Assembly: GCA_039545295.1 (NCBI GenBank)
Contig: BCIK01000005.1
Coordinates: 1,089,142 to 1,153,141 of the forward strand
DNA: 64,000 nucleotides
From: Udeniomyces pyricola
Taxonomy: Eukaryota; Basidiomycota; Tremellomycetes; Cystofilobasidiales; Mrakiaceae
Direction of reading: 5' to 3'
Shown here in pieces: positions 40,803-53,066 of the stretch. Made by a program: the position numbers and the translations under genes. Numbering within the stretch: the first letter of the stretch is position 1; each line of letters begins with the position of its first letter. The notes beneath the pieces were generated by a model. The model was not told the origin of the DNA, searched no databases, and was given only the letters and a program-made list of their open reading frames with translations.

Positions 40803-42348
40803 ATGTCGACCTCCTCCTCACCTGCCCTGGATCGGTCCGAGTCACGTCCTCTCCAGCCACCACCTGCGTTTCTCAACACTTGGCAGTCGCCTCCCGTTCA
40901 TGCCCGTAACACCTTGACGGACCCTCCGCCCCATGAGACGACGCCTCGGGAAGCGTACGATCTTAATTTTATCTTCCCCGTTCAGGTCGGTCGTCGAGCC
41001 CATATATACACGAAAGCTAGTTTTGAGATCGAAGTCGGGTTCAGTGTTAGGCAGTTCGTTGATCTGACCCCCAAGGAATCAGATGTGCTGAATCCACTAC
41101 GTACTGCATGATGTCCTTGACTCATCTAGGAGCTTAGATCGAATAAGATTCTCATCACGCCCTTCATCGTAAGTAGTTCCTTATCATGTCGGTAGACGCG
41201 ACGTATCGGATCCTTCTTGGGAGTACGACGTTCCGCGGAAAAGTCGCCGGTTCGTACGTTGACGGGTTGACGTCTCTTTCTCTTCTTCGATGTGTACTGG
41301 TGTTTCATGGTCGATCTCAAGCCTTCTTTACATGCGAAACTCTATGTAGATGCGACGAACGAAGACAAAGAGTGCGTCGGGTCCTGATGACGCGCACTAT
41401 CACCGACCGAGATCATCATATGCGCGCATATATATATACATATATATGTATATATGCAAGCAGTGCAGGAGATCAACTTCATGCTGATTCTCAACATTCT
41501 TTTGAGCATCAGGACCTGCTTTCAGTACCTCCGCTGGGGTCCGTTCACGCTCAACTCGTTCTATCACTTCCTCGAGGATTGGCGAGCGGATCCTACGGCG
41601 TGTAACTTTGCCATCTTTGATCTGACGGCGAATGCCGATCATGAATATGGCGCACCGCCGCGCCCTCGGTTTGCGGGGTTCATCAATTACTCTCAGGCGT
41701 CACGCAAGACGCTCTCGGCTGAAGTGGGACATATCATTGTCGTCAAGGTGGGTCGAGACCGATCCAGAGAGGAGAGATGGGGGGTGGGGAGGATTGTTGA
41801 ATGGGATGGGCTTCAAACGGATTCTTTCTATGCTGAACGGTTTGATCTGTCCTCTTCTGGCCTCTCTTCCTCCTTTGCCCATCTCGACCATGGTTTCCTA
41901 CTTGAAGGAATTTCGCCGCACACACGTCCTTTCCCATGCCATCTCCCTCATGCTCGCCTATGGCTTCACGATGCCCAAGCCCAGTCCTGAAACGCTTCTG
42001 CCCAACTCGAACGTGAGCCACGGCCTCGGTCTTCGTCGCGTTCAGTATACTGCCATGGCGCCCAACGTACCGTCTTGCAAAGCAGCTCTCCGAATGGGTT
42101 TCACGTACGAAGGGACCCTTCGGAATCATACCGAAGTATCGGAGAAGAAAGTGGCGATCCGATGGACGCCAGGGAGGTCGAACCAAGGGGAGTTACCGTA
42201 TGAGAGTGTGGCGAGGTACGAAGGGGAAGACCGGACGGTTCGAGGGTGGGGCGTCGAGATGTGGTTTGCGGGCATCACGTGGGAGGAATGGGAGGCCCAA
42301 GGTGGAGTGAGAGAGTTGGCTATCAGGCAAATGAATCGGGAAGTGTGA
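40803..42348 (+). CDS. GNAT-family N-acetyltransferase domain protein
   Basis: This resembles fungal GNAT-fold proteins of the RimJ/RimL type. Exons are 40803-40985, 41130-41168, 41322-41375, 41526-41747 and 41908-42348, totalling 312 residues with all phases consistent. After a Pro/Ser-rich start come ELRSNKILITPFIPSLHAKLY, the family segment YLRWGPFTLNSFYHFLEDW, the beta-strand pair FAIFDL and FAGFINYSQAS, EVGHIIVV, and RRTHVLSHAISLMLAYGF in place of the acetyl-CoA-binding helix. The C-terminal signature GLRRVQYTAMAPNVPS and AALRMGFTYEGTLRNH follows. That last block (neighbour comparison, then MGF.YEG) is typical of RimJ/RimL-like acetyltransferases. The classic Q/RxxGxG/A loop is not obvious, so activity is uncertain. 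The acceptor at 41526 has a good pyrimidine tract but is the weakest junction. Confidence 0.78.
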
Positions 42349-42851
42349 TGGGTTTCGATCATGTCAAATGTGGATGGAGAATGAATCATACTATCGTGGT
42401 CACTTGATGTACTTGGAAAGTGAATTGGCGGCTTGCTGTTGGACCATACTGCGGATCGGCCGTCGGCGTGCTGGCATTAACGCAGAGAGGTCTGAGATCT
42501 GAGATCTGACAGACAGGTGACTAATGATTGAGCAGAACATATACTGTTCCAGCAATCAGCTTACCCAAAGGGAAGACATATGTGATCCCAACAAGTCATG
42601 GCATAATGCATAGCACGAAGCATAGATGATCGAAGCCATTATGAATGAGATTGAATTATTGAATATTGAGCACTAAAACTCAGGTTAGTCATGATGACTC
42701 CCAAATTCTAGGCCTCCCCCCCCCTCCCTTAGCGCCCCTGCCGACCTTTCCCGGCTGGTCAACTCCTGCCCTCCTTCCCCGACCGACATCGCAGTGTAGA
42801 CTCCGTCCCCCACAACGTATATCCACCACCCATCATTCACCCACATCCACC
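42349..42851. promoter_or_regulatory. Upstream region of the F-box gene
   Basis: This is a short intergenic region with no gene. It contains a small repeat of TCTGAGATC near 42490-42508 and a CT-rich tract at 42710-42790. The F-box start has a strong CCACCATGTC context at 42848. Confidence 0.45.
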
Positions 42852-44555
42852 ATGTCATCCAACACTCAACAACCCCCGCATCATCCACCTCCAACGACAC
42901 TCCTCCAAACCGCTCTCCTTTCTTCCAAGCTCCAAGCCGCCAACTTGGACGGTCAACCGGCCTCGCGCCGTTACCCCGGTTCGTCAGCGTCTTCGCAAGC
43001 GGGTGACTCGGAAGACGAGGATGCCCTCGTCGGTATCCACACACCCAGTCATGGAACCATGACGCCCGCGATGAGGAGTCCTCAGATGGGAGGTGGACTG
43101 AGTTTGGAGCATCAGCAACAGGCGGCCATCGGTAGTCCTGGCGGTCGACTCAAGAGCTTGGAAGGCAGGAAGCGAGAGCCTATTGTCGTCAAGTTGAGCT
43201 CGGATCCGGTTCGAGCGTTCCCTAGTGAAATTGGTAAGATCTTTGTATTTTTTGTACTTTACTCTGTAGCTGAGTCATGCCTAGCCAACGAAGGGCTTAT
43301 ATGGAGACCAAGGGGGAGAAAGGGAAGGCCCCTTCCACCACACTTGCCTGATGGACGGACGGACCTATAGCTCACTTCGTATTCCGTTTCCCTTCTCTTT
43401 CCTCAACTGTCCCCGTGCCCTTTGGCTCGCCCGCCTCCTGCTTGTTTCTTCTTTTCTTGGCTGTGCCCTCATCCCAGGTATCAAAATCTTTGGTCAGCTC
43501 GACTTCCGATCGCTTGCTCGGTGTACAAGGGTCTCTCGACGATGGTCCAAGTCGCAAACGATCAACTACGGTGAGTCCCAGACTAGTTGGACTCTCTTTC
43601 GTCTCGCCGCGTCCTACAAGTTCTAGTCTTCCTTCGCCAGCTGACGTCATCACTTCTTTCCGTCTTGGCCTTTCTGCTTCGCCTCCTTCCCTCCTCGCTC
43701 TTTCTTGTCTCGTTCGCATGATACAACCTTTTCTTTTGTGACAAGTCTGGTATCTTCACCACCGACAATACAAGCTGCAGCATGCCGAGGAAGTCGAGGT
43801 GTTCCCAGGCGAGCCAAAGACGGATCCCCTGGCCCTCAAGGAATTCCCCATCGGCAAGTGGAGTCGCAAGGAGAGCCGCGAAGACTGGGTCAGTGAACGC
43901 TTTGATCGTTTTCATTTTCTATTTTGATTTATATATATAGATATATATCTGAGTATCGCTGGTCGCTTCGATGGAAACAAAAATCAGTTACTGAATGGCC
44001 CATCGCGTTGACATTGTCTATGCTCTAAACCCATTGCACTTTTTCTTCTCTTTCTTTTTTTTCTTTGTTCTTCTTGATTTTTCCTTGTGTTGTGCAGAGG
44101 CGAAGCTACCGTGTTTTGATTTCGTCCCATCCAGATTCGGATCTTGTTCCATACGATGCTGTGGACTCGCCCTAGTACGTATATTGCTAGTCTCTCTCTC
44201 TTCCCTCACTCCAATCGGAGTTTCAACTCGTCATTTCGCTTCAAGCTGTTCCGTCTTTGAGTTCCATACCCTGTAGCTGACCCTCGTTTATCCCATCCAT
44301 CAATGATATCTTTCTTTTTCTTTTCTTTTTCTTCCCCCGTTGGACAGTCATTCCGGAACGACGACCCCACGTTGGTCGACGCCCGATGCGCCTTCGGGCC
44401 CGATCTCGAAGAACGAAGCCCGAGCGGACTACAAGGAGCTCAAGGGCCGCAAGAGTCGGAACAAGAACCGAAAGGGCGCGGGCGAGAAAGGGTTGGGCTT
44501 TGCGGGCGTGGAAGAGGACCCGTATGGGGATGGAAGGTTTGATGCGCCGTTTTGA
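42852..44555 (+). CDS. F-box protein
   Basis: This is a probable substrate adaptor of an SCF ubiquitin ligase. Exons are 42852-43233, 43478-43570, 43746-43888, 44098-44174 and 44348-44555, totalling 300 residues. The F-box lies at about residues 122-165: VRAFPSEIGIKIFGQLDF, RSLARCTRVSRRW and the following VWYLHHR. The N-terminus is Gln/Ser/Pro-rich with an acidic patch (GDSEDEDALVG). After the F-box come a charged region with FPGEPKTDPLALKEFPIGKW and a basic C-terminus (KGRKSRNKNRKGAG). No WD40 or LRR substrate domain is visible. It therefore belongs with small fungal F-box proteins whose targets cannot be predicted. All junctions keep phase. Exon 4 ends in TA before GTACGT, which avoids an in-frame stop. 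Confidence 0.85.
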
Positions 44556-44948
44556 AAGGAAGGGGTGAGGAGGGGGGGGGGGAAGAGAGAAACGAGATGT
44601 GGGGTTTAAAGAAAAGGGAGGGGTTGGAAAGCCAGAGAAGCCATGGCGGATATGAAGGGGGATATGATCTGGTTGGCATGGAGGAGATGAAACTGTACTA
44701 TTGATGATTTGACGAGATGCATGTTGTTGTTTTAAGCCTCTGTCTGTGGTGCAGTGGCGGTGGTATTGTGATGAAAGGGAGAAAGCTAGACGTTGTAGAA
44801 CAGAGAGGTGACTAACCGACATGGATTGATGGCCGTCGCGTGTCGTTAATCGTTAATCGTTCGCTGGATGATGATAGCCAGTGTTAATAAGGTAGCCCCG
44901 ACCTGTCCCTATCACCTTGACTGCCCATAGAATAGCCATCCACGCGTC
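44556..44948. other. Intergenic region between F-box gene and ATP23
   Basis: This 393-base gap starts with a G-rich run (44566-44582) and contains the tandem heptamer-like motif CGTTAATCGTTAATCGTT near 44844-44862. No gene is seen; it must hold the ATP23 promoter. Confidence 0.4.
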
Positions 44949-46795
44949 ATGTCTACTTCGACCTCACTCCCCTCATCCTCCTCCTCCACACCCCGTTCGT
45001 TTGACCCCATAGACGCGTCTTCTTCAGTCGTGCAACCACCTCCTCATCCCAACGACGCAGCCAACTTTGAGACCTGGCGCTCCGCCCTCGCGTCGTCCCC
45101 ACTCGGCCAGATCTTCTCCTCCTCCACTCCGTCAACATCAACGTCGTCGATAGTCGCCGATAAGGCGAAGAACGTAAAGGAGAAGGCAGACGTTCAAGAA
45201 TGGAGGGGTTGTGAAGCGATGAAACAAGCAGTCGTTACATCGGGTGGGTTCGGCCAAACCGTTTCCTTTTTTAACTTACGCATACACATACTCACACACG
45301 CGTGCACGGGTCTTCCTTTTGATCCTCTCCCCCCCCCCCTCTCTCCTCCCCCTCCTCCTTTGACAGATCCGGAACTGTTGACGATTCTGACGCATCTTCG
45401 GTTGAGTGGGTGCGAGACCACGACGGAATCGATGCATTGCGCCCCGTGCGATCCGGGAAGGGACGGCGGGTTCTCACCCGACCATGGCGTGTTGCTCTGT
45501 CAGGATAAGATGACGTCCAAGAGGAAAACAAAAGTTTGTTCCCATTTCGACTATCTGATCCCCTTCCCCCTCCCCAATCCCCTCCGTGTCGCGAACGCGG
45601 AAACGAACCGAGAGAGAGAGAGAGACAGAGGGGATAGATGATGGATATGAGGCAAAAGAAAAAGAACTTGATCCCAAAACTAACGCGTAAATTCAAAAAT
45701 AAAATAAAAATGTTTCTACGTGTTTTTTTTTCTCTTGGGTTTTTTTCTTTCTCTCTTTCTTTCGTTCGCCCCCTCCCTCCTCCTTCTCCTCCTTCTCCTT
45801 CTTTCTTTGTCCTACTGCGCTCGTTCCTCTCTCACACACTCCACCTCATAGGAAACCCTGCTTCATGAACTCATTCACGTCTACGACCACTGCAAATTCG
45901 GGGTGGATTGGTCCAATTTAAGGCATCACGCTTGTTCAGAGGTTCGTCACACGTCCTGAGATATCCTATGTGTTTCTTCTTCCGAGTTCAATCCGAAGGG
46001 AACACCTTTTTTTTCTTTTCTCCTTTCTTCCATTTTCTTTTTACATCTTTTTCTTTTTTTGGTGTTGTTGTTGTTATCCTTGATGTGTCTTGTTGAGCTT
46101 CGTTTCGTCTCCTCCTCTCGTATCGTTGTCGAAACCACCATGCTGATCTTCTATTTCCTCCTATGGGTGGGCATGTTCGATTCCCTTTCTGTTCCCCCCT
46201 CCCCCCCCCCCCCCCTCTTTCTTCTTCTTCTTTTCATTACGCCTCCTTTGTCTTTTTTTTTTTTGCTTTAGATTCGAGCAGCTAACCTCTCGGGCGATTG
46301 CACGTACACCAACGAACTCTCACGACTCAACTTCAAGTTTCAAGACGGTCAAAAAGTACGCCATAACGATGGGGAAAAAAAAGAAAAGGGAGGGGGAAGG
46401 GGGGAGGGAGGGTTCCCTTGCTTGCTTGCTTCTTCTTCTTCTTCTTGCCTTTTTTTTTTTTTTTTTTTTGNGGTTTTTTTTTTTCGTGATCTCATTCCGT
46501 AGATTGACAGACCACAAAAAAAAAAGGAATGATTCATAAGGCCTTTGACGCTGTGTTCCTAAAGCTGAAAAAGAAATCCCTCTCCTCTCCACTTCGTTCT
46601 TCCTTTCCCTTCCCTTCCCCCCCCCCCCCCCCCCCCCCTCCCTCCTTCTTCCAGAAATGCGTCCGACGACGAGCGATCCTCTCCTTACTGGACAACCCGA
46701 AATGCGCGTCGCGCGAAGAAGCCGCGTTGGCCGTCGACGACGTTTGGGAGAGTTGTTACGCCGATACCCGGCCGTTTGAGCGGGTCACCAAATAA
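44949..46795 (+). CDS. ATP23: Mitochondrial inner membrane protease ATP23
   Basis: Atp23 is a zinc metalloprotease of the intermembrane space that processes the Atp6 precursor and helps assemble F1Fo-ATP synthase. Exons are 44949-45243, 45367-45533, 45852-45941, 46272-46355 and 46655-46795, totalling 258 residues. The catalytic motif HELIH (159-163, HExxH) is followed by [47 protein letters not shown] and ending [14 protein letters not shown]. All are characteristic of the family, including the many conserved Cys residues. The first roughly 65 residues are Ser/Thr/Pro-rich, not a classical presequence; family members enter mitochondria by the Mia40 route. Introns 3 and 4 are large and contain homopolymers, including C22 (46617-46638) just before the last acceptor and a T run with an N near 46470. 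Confidence 0.95.
46617..46638. repeat. Poly-C tract in ATP23 intron 4
   Basis: Twenty-two consecutive C residues sit 16 bases before the acceptor of the last ATP23 exon, acting in effect as the polypyrimidine tract of that intron. Confidence 0.85.
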
Positions 46796-47262
46796 TTGGA
46801 CCCTCTTTTTTTTTTTTTGCTACATATATATATATGTGTGTGTATGTGTGTATGTCTTGTTTCTCTTGACAAGAGACGATGATCTCGTTCGTTCGTCCTC
46901 GGAAAGAGGAGAAATCACGTCGGGTCAAAGAATCGCTTTCAAAGCCTCCCCCCCCCCCTCACACACACACACACACATTCGCAACGGGATACAACCATGT
47001 TATCACAACCCAAAACTTCAGGAGGCATATACAACGTTTAGACTCTTCCTTCCCAATGATCATCAACCCTCCCTTCGCCAAAATCCTACCTTCTCCCTAT
47101 GAGACTTCCCTCGATCGGATCGACATGCATTCAACGTCCAACTCGCCATCAAACTACGTGCACCCTACAGTAACTTTGTTCCTCATCCGATCGACTGGAC
47201 GAGCATCGGCGAGGCCTTGATCCCCCCCACATTCAGCTCGCTCCGCTCACGTCGCGCCCGAA
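46796..47262. other. Convergent 3' intergenic region ATP23 / ABCD transporter
   Basis: No gene is seen between the two stop codons. The stretch contains a T run, a short TATATA patch at 46823-46834, TGTGTGTATG repeats and a CA repeat at 46961-46977. Confidence 0.5.
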
Positions 47263-50200
47263 TCAATGATCATCGGGTACGGATGATCCCTTCTTCCCGC
47301 TCAACTCCAAGTTGATCTCTTCCAATCTCTGCCCGGATATGAACGAGGAACCAACCAACATACGAGCCCAACCAACAAACAAACGGAAAACCCCATAAGA
47401 AAAAGAAGAAGAAGAAAAAAAGAAGAAAAACGTCATCAGTCTCGGTTTTCTTTCCAGATCGTCAGTTAGATTAGACGGCCCTGTCTTTATAGACAGACCA
47501 ACAGGAGAGAATCTTCTTTGGCCATCCCAGCCAGACAGGTCGACTACTAGAAGAAGAAGAAAAGAAGAAGAAAAAGAGAAGGGGAACTGACCCGTTGCCA
47601 TTGTTCGACCCTAGTCAACTCCCTCTCGAGCTCTTCGATTTCCTCCCTGACCCCATCATCATCATCATCATCTCTTAGGCCCATCTCATCCTGCTCTTCT
47701 CCACCCCCACTCGCTTCACTCCCGCCTTCAGTAAAACTCTTACTGGTACTGTCCCGACGAACCTTGTGCCATTCCCGATCGGCGACACGTCGAGCCGCCC
47801 CCGTCGACCGCTCACCGCCGTCGTGGTCGGGCTCATTAGGGCAAAGGCTCCCCGAGTGGTTGATCCTGGAAACCTCCCATTGTTTGGCCTCGGTTTCATC
47901 GGCGAGCCCAGCGGGGTCGCTATGGGTATGAAGGCTGCTACTGTTGCCGCCGCCGCCGAGATGCCCAAAGATGCGAAGATGGATCTTGTGATATTGCATC
48001 ATGGAAGGTCGATGGCTGTCAAGTTTTTTCGAACATAGACAGACAGATGTGAACATATAGGATAACAGACACATAGAAAGGAGGGTTTAGGCCAGACATC
48101 AGGATCAAGTAGCGCCTGTTAGGAGGGTCCAGAAGAGGACATTAACGTACGAGATGGTGATGAGTGTGATGCCGAGCGATTGGGCATGCACATACATGGG
48201 CCCTTCAACGTCAGTCGATACGGCCGACGTGCAGTCGTCGAGGACGGCAAAAGTCGGTTGGTGGTAGCTATTGTGTAGAGAAGAAAAAAAAACAAGAAAA
48301 AAAAAAAAAACAGAAGTAGGGAAAGAAAAGTCAGAGATCCATATTGAACAGTATACTCAGCCCACCGTGCAGAGTCCAGGGTCGAGGGACTCACAACAAA
48401 CGGGCGAATCCCATCTGCCATCCATCCACCCATCCAGAAGCAAAGAAAGCAGAGAAACATTAAGGCAACATGTATACCCCTCGTGCATCAGTACTAGACA
48501 TACCCAGCCAGCAGAAGACAAAGAAAAAGAATAACCCCTTCTAGCCTTAAAAGCCCCTTTAACTACTCATCATTTTTTGTATGTGATCTTATCTCCGACA
48601 AGAAGACTCACCCGTTGCTTCTCTCCTCCACTCAGGACGTCTTGCCACTCCTTGCGCGTCTCCCATCCTCCCTCCCGGGCGGGCAAATAGGCCAAGTGAG
48701 CGTGTTTGAGAATGTCCTGTGATTTATCGCATGCAAAGCCAAGGAGCAGGAACAAGCGAGTTTAGTATCAAATCTCTCACGGTTGGCTGATGGTCGCCCT
48801 TGTGTCAACAGAAGATGGAAAAAGAAAAGAAGAAGAAAAAAGTAAGAAAGAAGGAAAGAAAAAAACTGACTGACCATGAGTTGTTCGTCGGTTCTCCCAG
48901 CCGCTTTCATTCTACACACCCTCGCGTTTACGACCATATCTCTCGTCAGTTCGAAAAGTACTGCCCGAAGACATCATCCCAAGCACCCTATATAGTGACT
49001 TACTCAGCGTAACTGTGAGGGTAGATGACTTGATCCCGAAGCGAGCCGAGGGAGAGGTAAGGCCTGATGGATAGCGTCACATCATCCCAATCAAATGACG
49101 GCTTTCAGCATCTGGCTGAACGCAGGCAACAAAGATGCTCGAGCTCTCACAAAGGAAGGAAAGAGAAACAAAAATCATTCACGCCATACCTTTGGGGAAG
49201 GAAAAAGACTTGGCCTGGCATCGGTCGAGTTAGGGTCCCAGACCAAACTGGCCAGAGTTTGGCAATGACGCGAGCAATAGAAGATTTGCCGACACCATTG
49301 GCTAGGGTGGTTAACGATGGAATGAGAACGAAGACCAAGCGTTTAAAGTCAGACCAAGCAGCAAAATCGAAACGCCTTAGAGAAGGCTTGATAGACAGAG
49401 TACGCACGTCCGGTGATGAGAACGTGGTTGCCAACCTAACCAATGAGAACGACCCAAAAGTAGGATATTATGAGTCTAATTACGTCATCTCCCGCCGAAC
49501 ACTGCAAGCCATCTATTCAAAAGAGGAAGGAAACTCTCACCTCGACGACCAAATCCAAACACCTCAATAACTCCTCCCCGCCTCTCTCAGCCCCTGCACT
49601 TCCTCCAGCAGGCACCACAATCGGGACGCCACTCAATTCAATCTTGTCCACCCGAGGCCCATCAATCACACGTCCGTTGACGCGGGACATGTCGTAAAAG
49701 GGCTCGCTGGGATGTAGGTGAGGTGGCCGTTCGTTGATAGGGTAGGCTTCGTTGTTGAGGGCGTGAAGGCTCGAGACAAGCGAGTACACTCGAGCGGTAG
49801 ATCCCGACAGTTCGGCGATGTCTCTGTATTCAGAACAGAATGGATTACCTCGGGTAAACTCAAGAGCAAAGAGAGAAATGACCGAGTACGATCATCACAC
49901 AACTCACTTGCCAGACATCATCAACCGACCGCCTGCATCAGCTAGCGACATCAGCAGCCTTCGACTCGAAATGTACCCTGTTGATGAGGATGAATCCAAG
50001 CTGCGCTCCAGTCAGATATGCTACGCTCGCACTCCAGCGCAGTCGGGAAACCAGACGTAAGCCGCACCTTCGGTCCGACTGGCGGCCTGACTATTCTCGT
50101 CGAGCGGCAACGCCAAGTCCACAGCTGGTGAACGATGGAAAAATACGGGGATACTCATCAAGCTGTATCCAACGGCAGACTAAATGAGACACCAGAAAGC

Positions 50201-51807
50201 CTCTTGGATCAGTTGGGGCGGCACGGTCCCGGCACCACGCCAATCTCGCACCCTGGAACCTTGCGGACAGTCACGCACCCAAAGATACTTGATGACAAAG
50301 TCTTCCGTCATGGAATAGGCGACACGGATCTTATAAATTGAGTTGCAGTGCCGAATAAGTTTGAGGTACGCCCGCCAGATGATGCCCCTCTCGGTGTGAC
50401 CACCTTGGTAGAACGCAATCTCCTCTGCATCGCGACCGACCCGACCGACGCCCGCCCGGTACTCGCCCTCAAGTCTGGCTTGAACAGCCGCAAGCCGGCC
50501 AAAGGCAGGTGTGACGGCGCGAAGAATCCATGCAGTGAGACCGTACGAGCCGAAGAGACCGAGAGTGCCGATTGGTCCCAAGGCGGCCGAGAGTTGAGCC
50601 GTGAAGATTGCGATGTCGAGGACCGGCTTGCAGATGTTCCCGTAGAGTGCCGAGAGAGTTTCGCAAAAGTGAGCAACGTCGTGGGTGATGAATCTGTCGT
50701 CCAAGGAACCATGGTTAGTTTAGAGGCTTCGCTGCGCGATCATCACGCTGCACTGAACATCGACTACACATTCTCCAATGGAGCCTATCTACCGATCTCA
50801 GCTATCTGAGGACTGAGGGAGTGCATGAGAGCTCACTGGTCTGCGCCACCTCCGTCCGAACCGCCTGCTGACCCTGCTCCTCCATCTCTCACGCCGGCTC
50901 CTTCGGACCGGATGAGATCCTTTGTCGTCGGATCAGCTGGTACGCCTATGCCAAGCCCGAGTCTGTAGAAGTTGCGTTTATCGGATAGGTAGAGGTCGTG
51001 GACGTAGCGAGTGAGACGGGTTCGGAAGGCCAAGGCAAGTTTGGCTTGAAGGTAATGAATCTAATCAGACCAAAAGTGACATCGAACGGCCAATTTAAGT
51101 TCGCATTTGTCTTGTACCTCGAGCATTGCAGCCCCGTGAGGCTGAGCTCTTACCATGGCGTTGGTGTAGGTTGATGGAATAGCAAGCAAGAACCAGAGAC
51201 CGATGCCCCTCAGGAAACCGGCCTTATCTGCCGAGACGAGATCCCGAACGATTCGCCCATCCAACCGAGCAACTAAGACACTCAAGACTGTTCTTTGCAC
51301 GAGGAAGAACGTGTGGAGGACCAGCATGAAAAACTCTCGACAGTACAAGCGCGGAAGGATGATCATGAGGATCGCTCGGAGCTGACGGACAAACGTCGCG
51401 TTGACGCCTAGCTGGGTGCCTGCGGCGACCGGAGGGAAGTGTTTTGAATGCAGGGCGAACGTCCTCGCAGGGATCGGTCGAATCCGGACTTTGGAGATTT
51501 GACCCCTCCATGGTACGAGGAGGGTCCGTGTTCCGTCGGTGGCGGGGATGAAGAGATCGGCGCCTTCCTTTTCGAGGGCGGGTGTGGTGAGGGGTGTCAA
51601 AGAGGCAACGCGTTCACGCTCCTGCTTGGCCTCGGCCGTTTCAGACCAAGGGAGTCGGGTGGGAATTGCGGTCTTGACGGAGCCACGGATGAGGAGAACG
51701 ATGGAGAGTAAGAAGTAGAGGGTCGAAGGGGGCAGAGAGCGCAGTTGACTTGGCATATGGTCGAGCACGGGAAGGCTAGCCGAGGTTGGGTTGATCAACG
51801 GGTGCAT
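47263..51807 (-). CDS. Peroxisomal ABC half-transporter, ABCD family (Pxa1/Pxa2-like)
   Basis: Members of this family import fatty acyl-CoA into peroxisomes. Fifteen exons on the minus strand: 51154-51807, 50837-51060, 50279-50693, 50068-50179, 49908-49977, 49541-49823, 49408-49435, 49190-49301, 49004-49063, 48875-48911, 48612-48716, 48395-48414, 48151-48267, 47592-48015 and 47263-47328. Total 908 residues, all phases consistent. The membrane domain has the family signatures [28 protein letters not shown] and KPVLDIAIF, and [15 protein letters not shown]. The ATPase has Walker A GPNGVGKS (595-602), [22 protein letters not shown] (signature at 693-697) and Walker [13 protein letters not shown]. 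The usual catalytic Glu is Asp718 here. A long acidic C-terminal extension ends in a coiled coil. Fungi pair two such half-transporters; which partner this is I cannot say. Confidence 0.92.
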
Positions 51808-53066
51808 CGGTAAGGATGGGATGGGATGGGACGAGTAAGGATTTGGGAAAAGCTGAGGGATTGGATGGTCAATCCGCTGGGTAGGGCATTGAACAGTTTA
51901 GTAAGATTGATGATGATGATGATGAGAAGATTGACTGGAAGCTGTACGTGAGGTCGGATATGCAAGCGACAAAGTCCACTTAGTCCACTAGTCCACTCGG
52001 CTGCTCACGAGTGCCGAGTGCCGGCCCCGCCGCGAGTAGTCCATTCTGATCATCTGCAGGGCGCTCTCCCTTTTAGAAACTAGAGTGACCAGACGAACAC
52101 TTGAGTGGCCGTTGACATGACGTACGGTTATACGTACGTTTAATTGCAGCCAGTTGCAGAATGTACATGATAATAACCATGGATATTAAGTGAATAAATA
52201 ACGAGTATCCAAAGTGTCGCGCCGCGTCGCGTCGCGTCTGGCCGCCGCATTCGTCATTCAATTTTTGTTGAAAGCTGGCTCAAATCCTCGAAGACCTCAG
52301 GCCGCAGGGAAGGGGAGAGGGGGGGGGGGTGCGAATTCGTAGCTATATTCACTAGCACGACATCAAACAACAAGCCGATCATACCCAGATGTGGTTAGAA
52401 ATAAATAGAATCAAAAAGCGGGTGGGGGTGGGACTTATGCCCGCGATATGGTGGCCGAACCCTGCCCGCTTGAAGATAAGTACCGTGGAACCTTCAGCTA
52501 GCGACCTTCAGCATCCGAAATCCGGAACGGAAAGTAAGTACAAAGAAAAAAACCTGAAAAAAAAATTCTCTTGGCTGTTTTGCAAAGTCAAGCTGGTTCA
52601 TTATTATTAATATTATTAGTATACGTTGGAACGAATCCAATGAAACATGTTGGCGCGTGGCATCACCATGCATGCATGCATCGTCACAAACATATTATAG
52701 ACGTCAAATAGGGGTTCATGAAAAGTCGTCAACAAGAAAGAAAGCAGACGCAGAGCGTGGTTGATGATGAATGCCGGAAGAAGGGAAGCAGAGAAGAGTG
52801 CAAGAGAAACGGCAGTGTCGGAAGACTTGAAACCAATATATATATATATATAACAACGAGGTGTTGAGAGATGGTTTGGAGGCGAAGATTGAGGTGGGAA
52901 GAGGAGAAAGTGTGAGAGAGAAGAGAAAAAAAGAAGCCACGAAGAGGTCGGATTGGGTGGATGAGCGACCAAAGGACGGAGGGATAAGGGCATTGGTTAA
53001 GCGAATGTGAGACGCTTTATGGACTATGTATCTATCAACACGGGGAACCCGTTGACTCGAAGATGA
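51808..53066. other. Intergenic region upstream of the ABCD gene
   Basis: No gene is supported in this 1.26 kb. It contains a GAT repeat near 51909-51923, a GCGTCGCGTCGCGTC repeat near 52223-52238, a G run near 52319 and a TA repeat near 52836-52851. The left part should hold the ABCD promoter, and the right part the 3' end of the PCI-domain gene. Confidence 0.45.

Noticed and set aside
47263..51807. Assignment of this ABC gene to the mitochondrial ATM1/MDL group
   Set aside because: The segments [24 protein letters not shown] and [22 protein letters not shown] are specific to the peroxisomal ABCD family.
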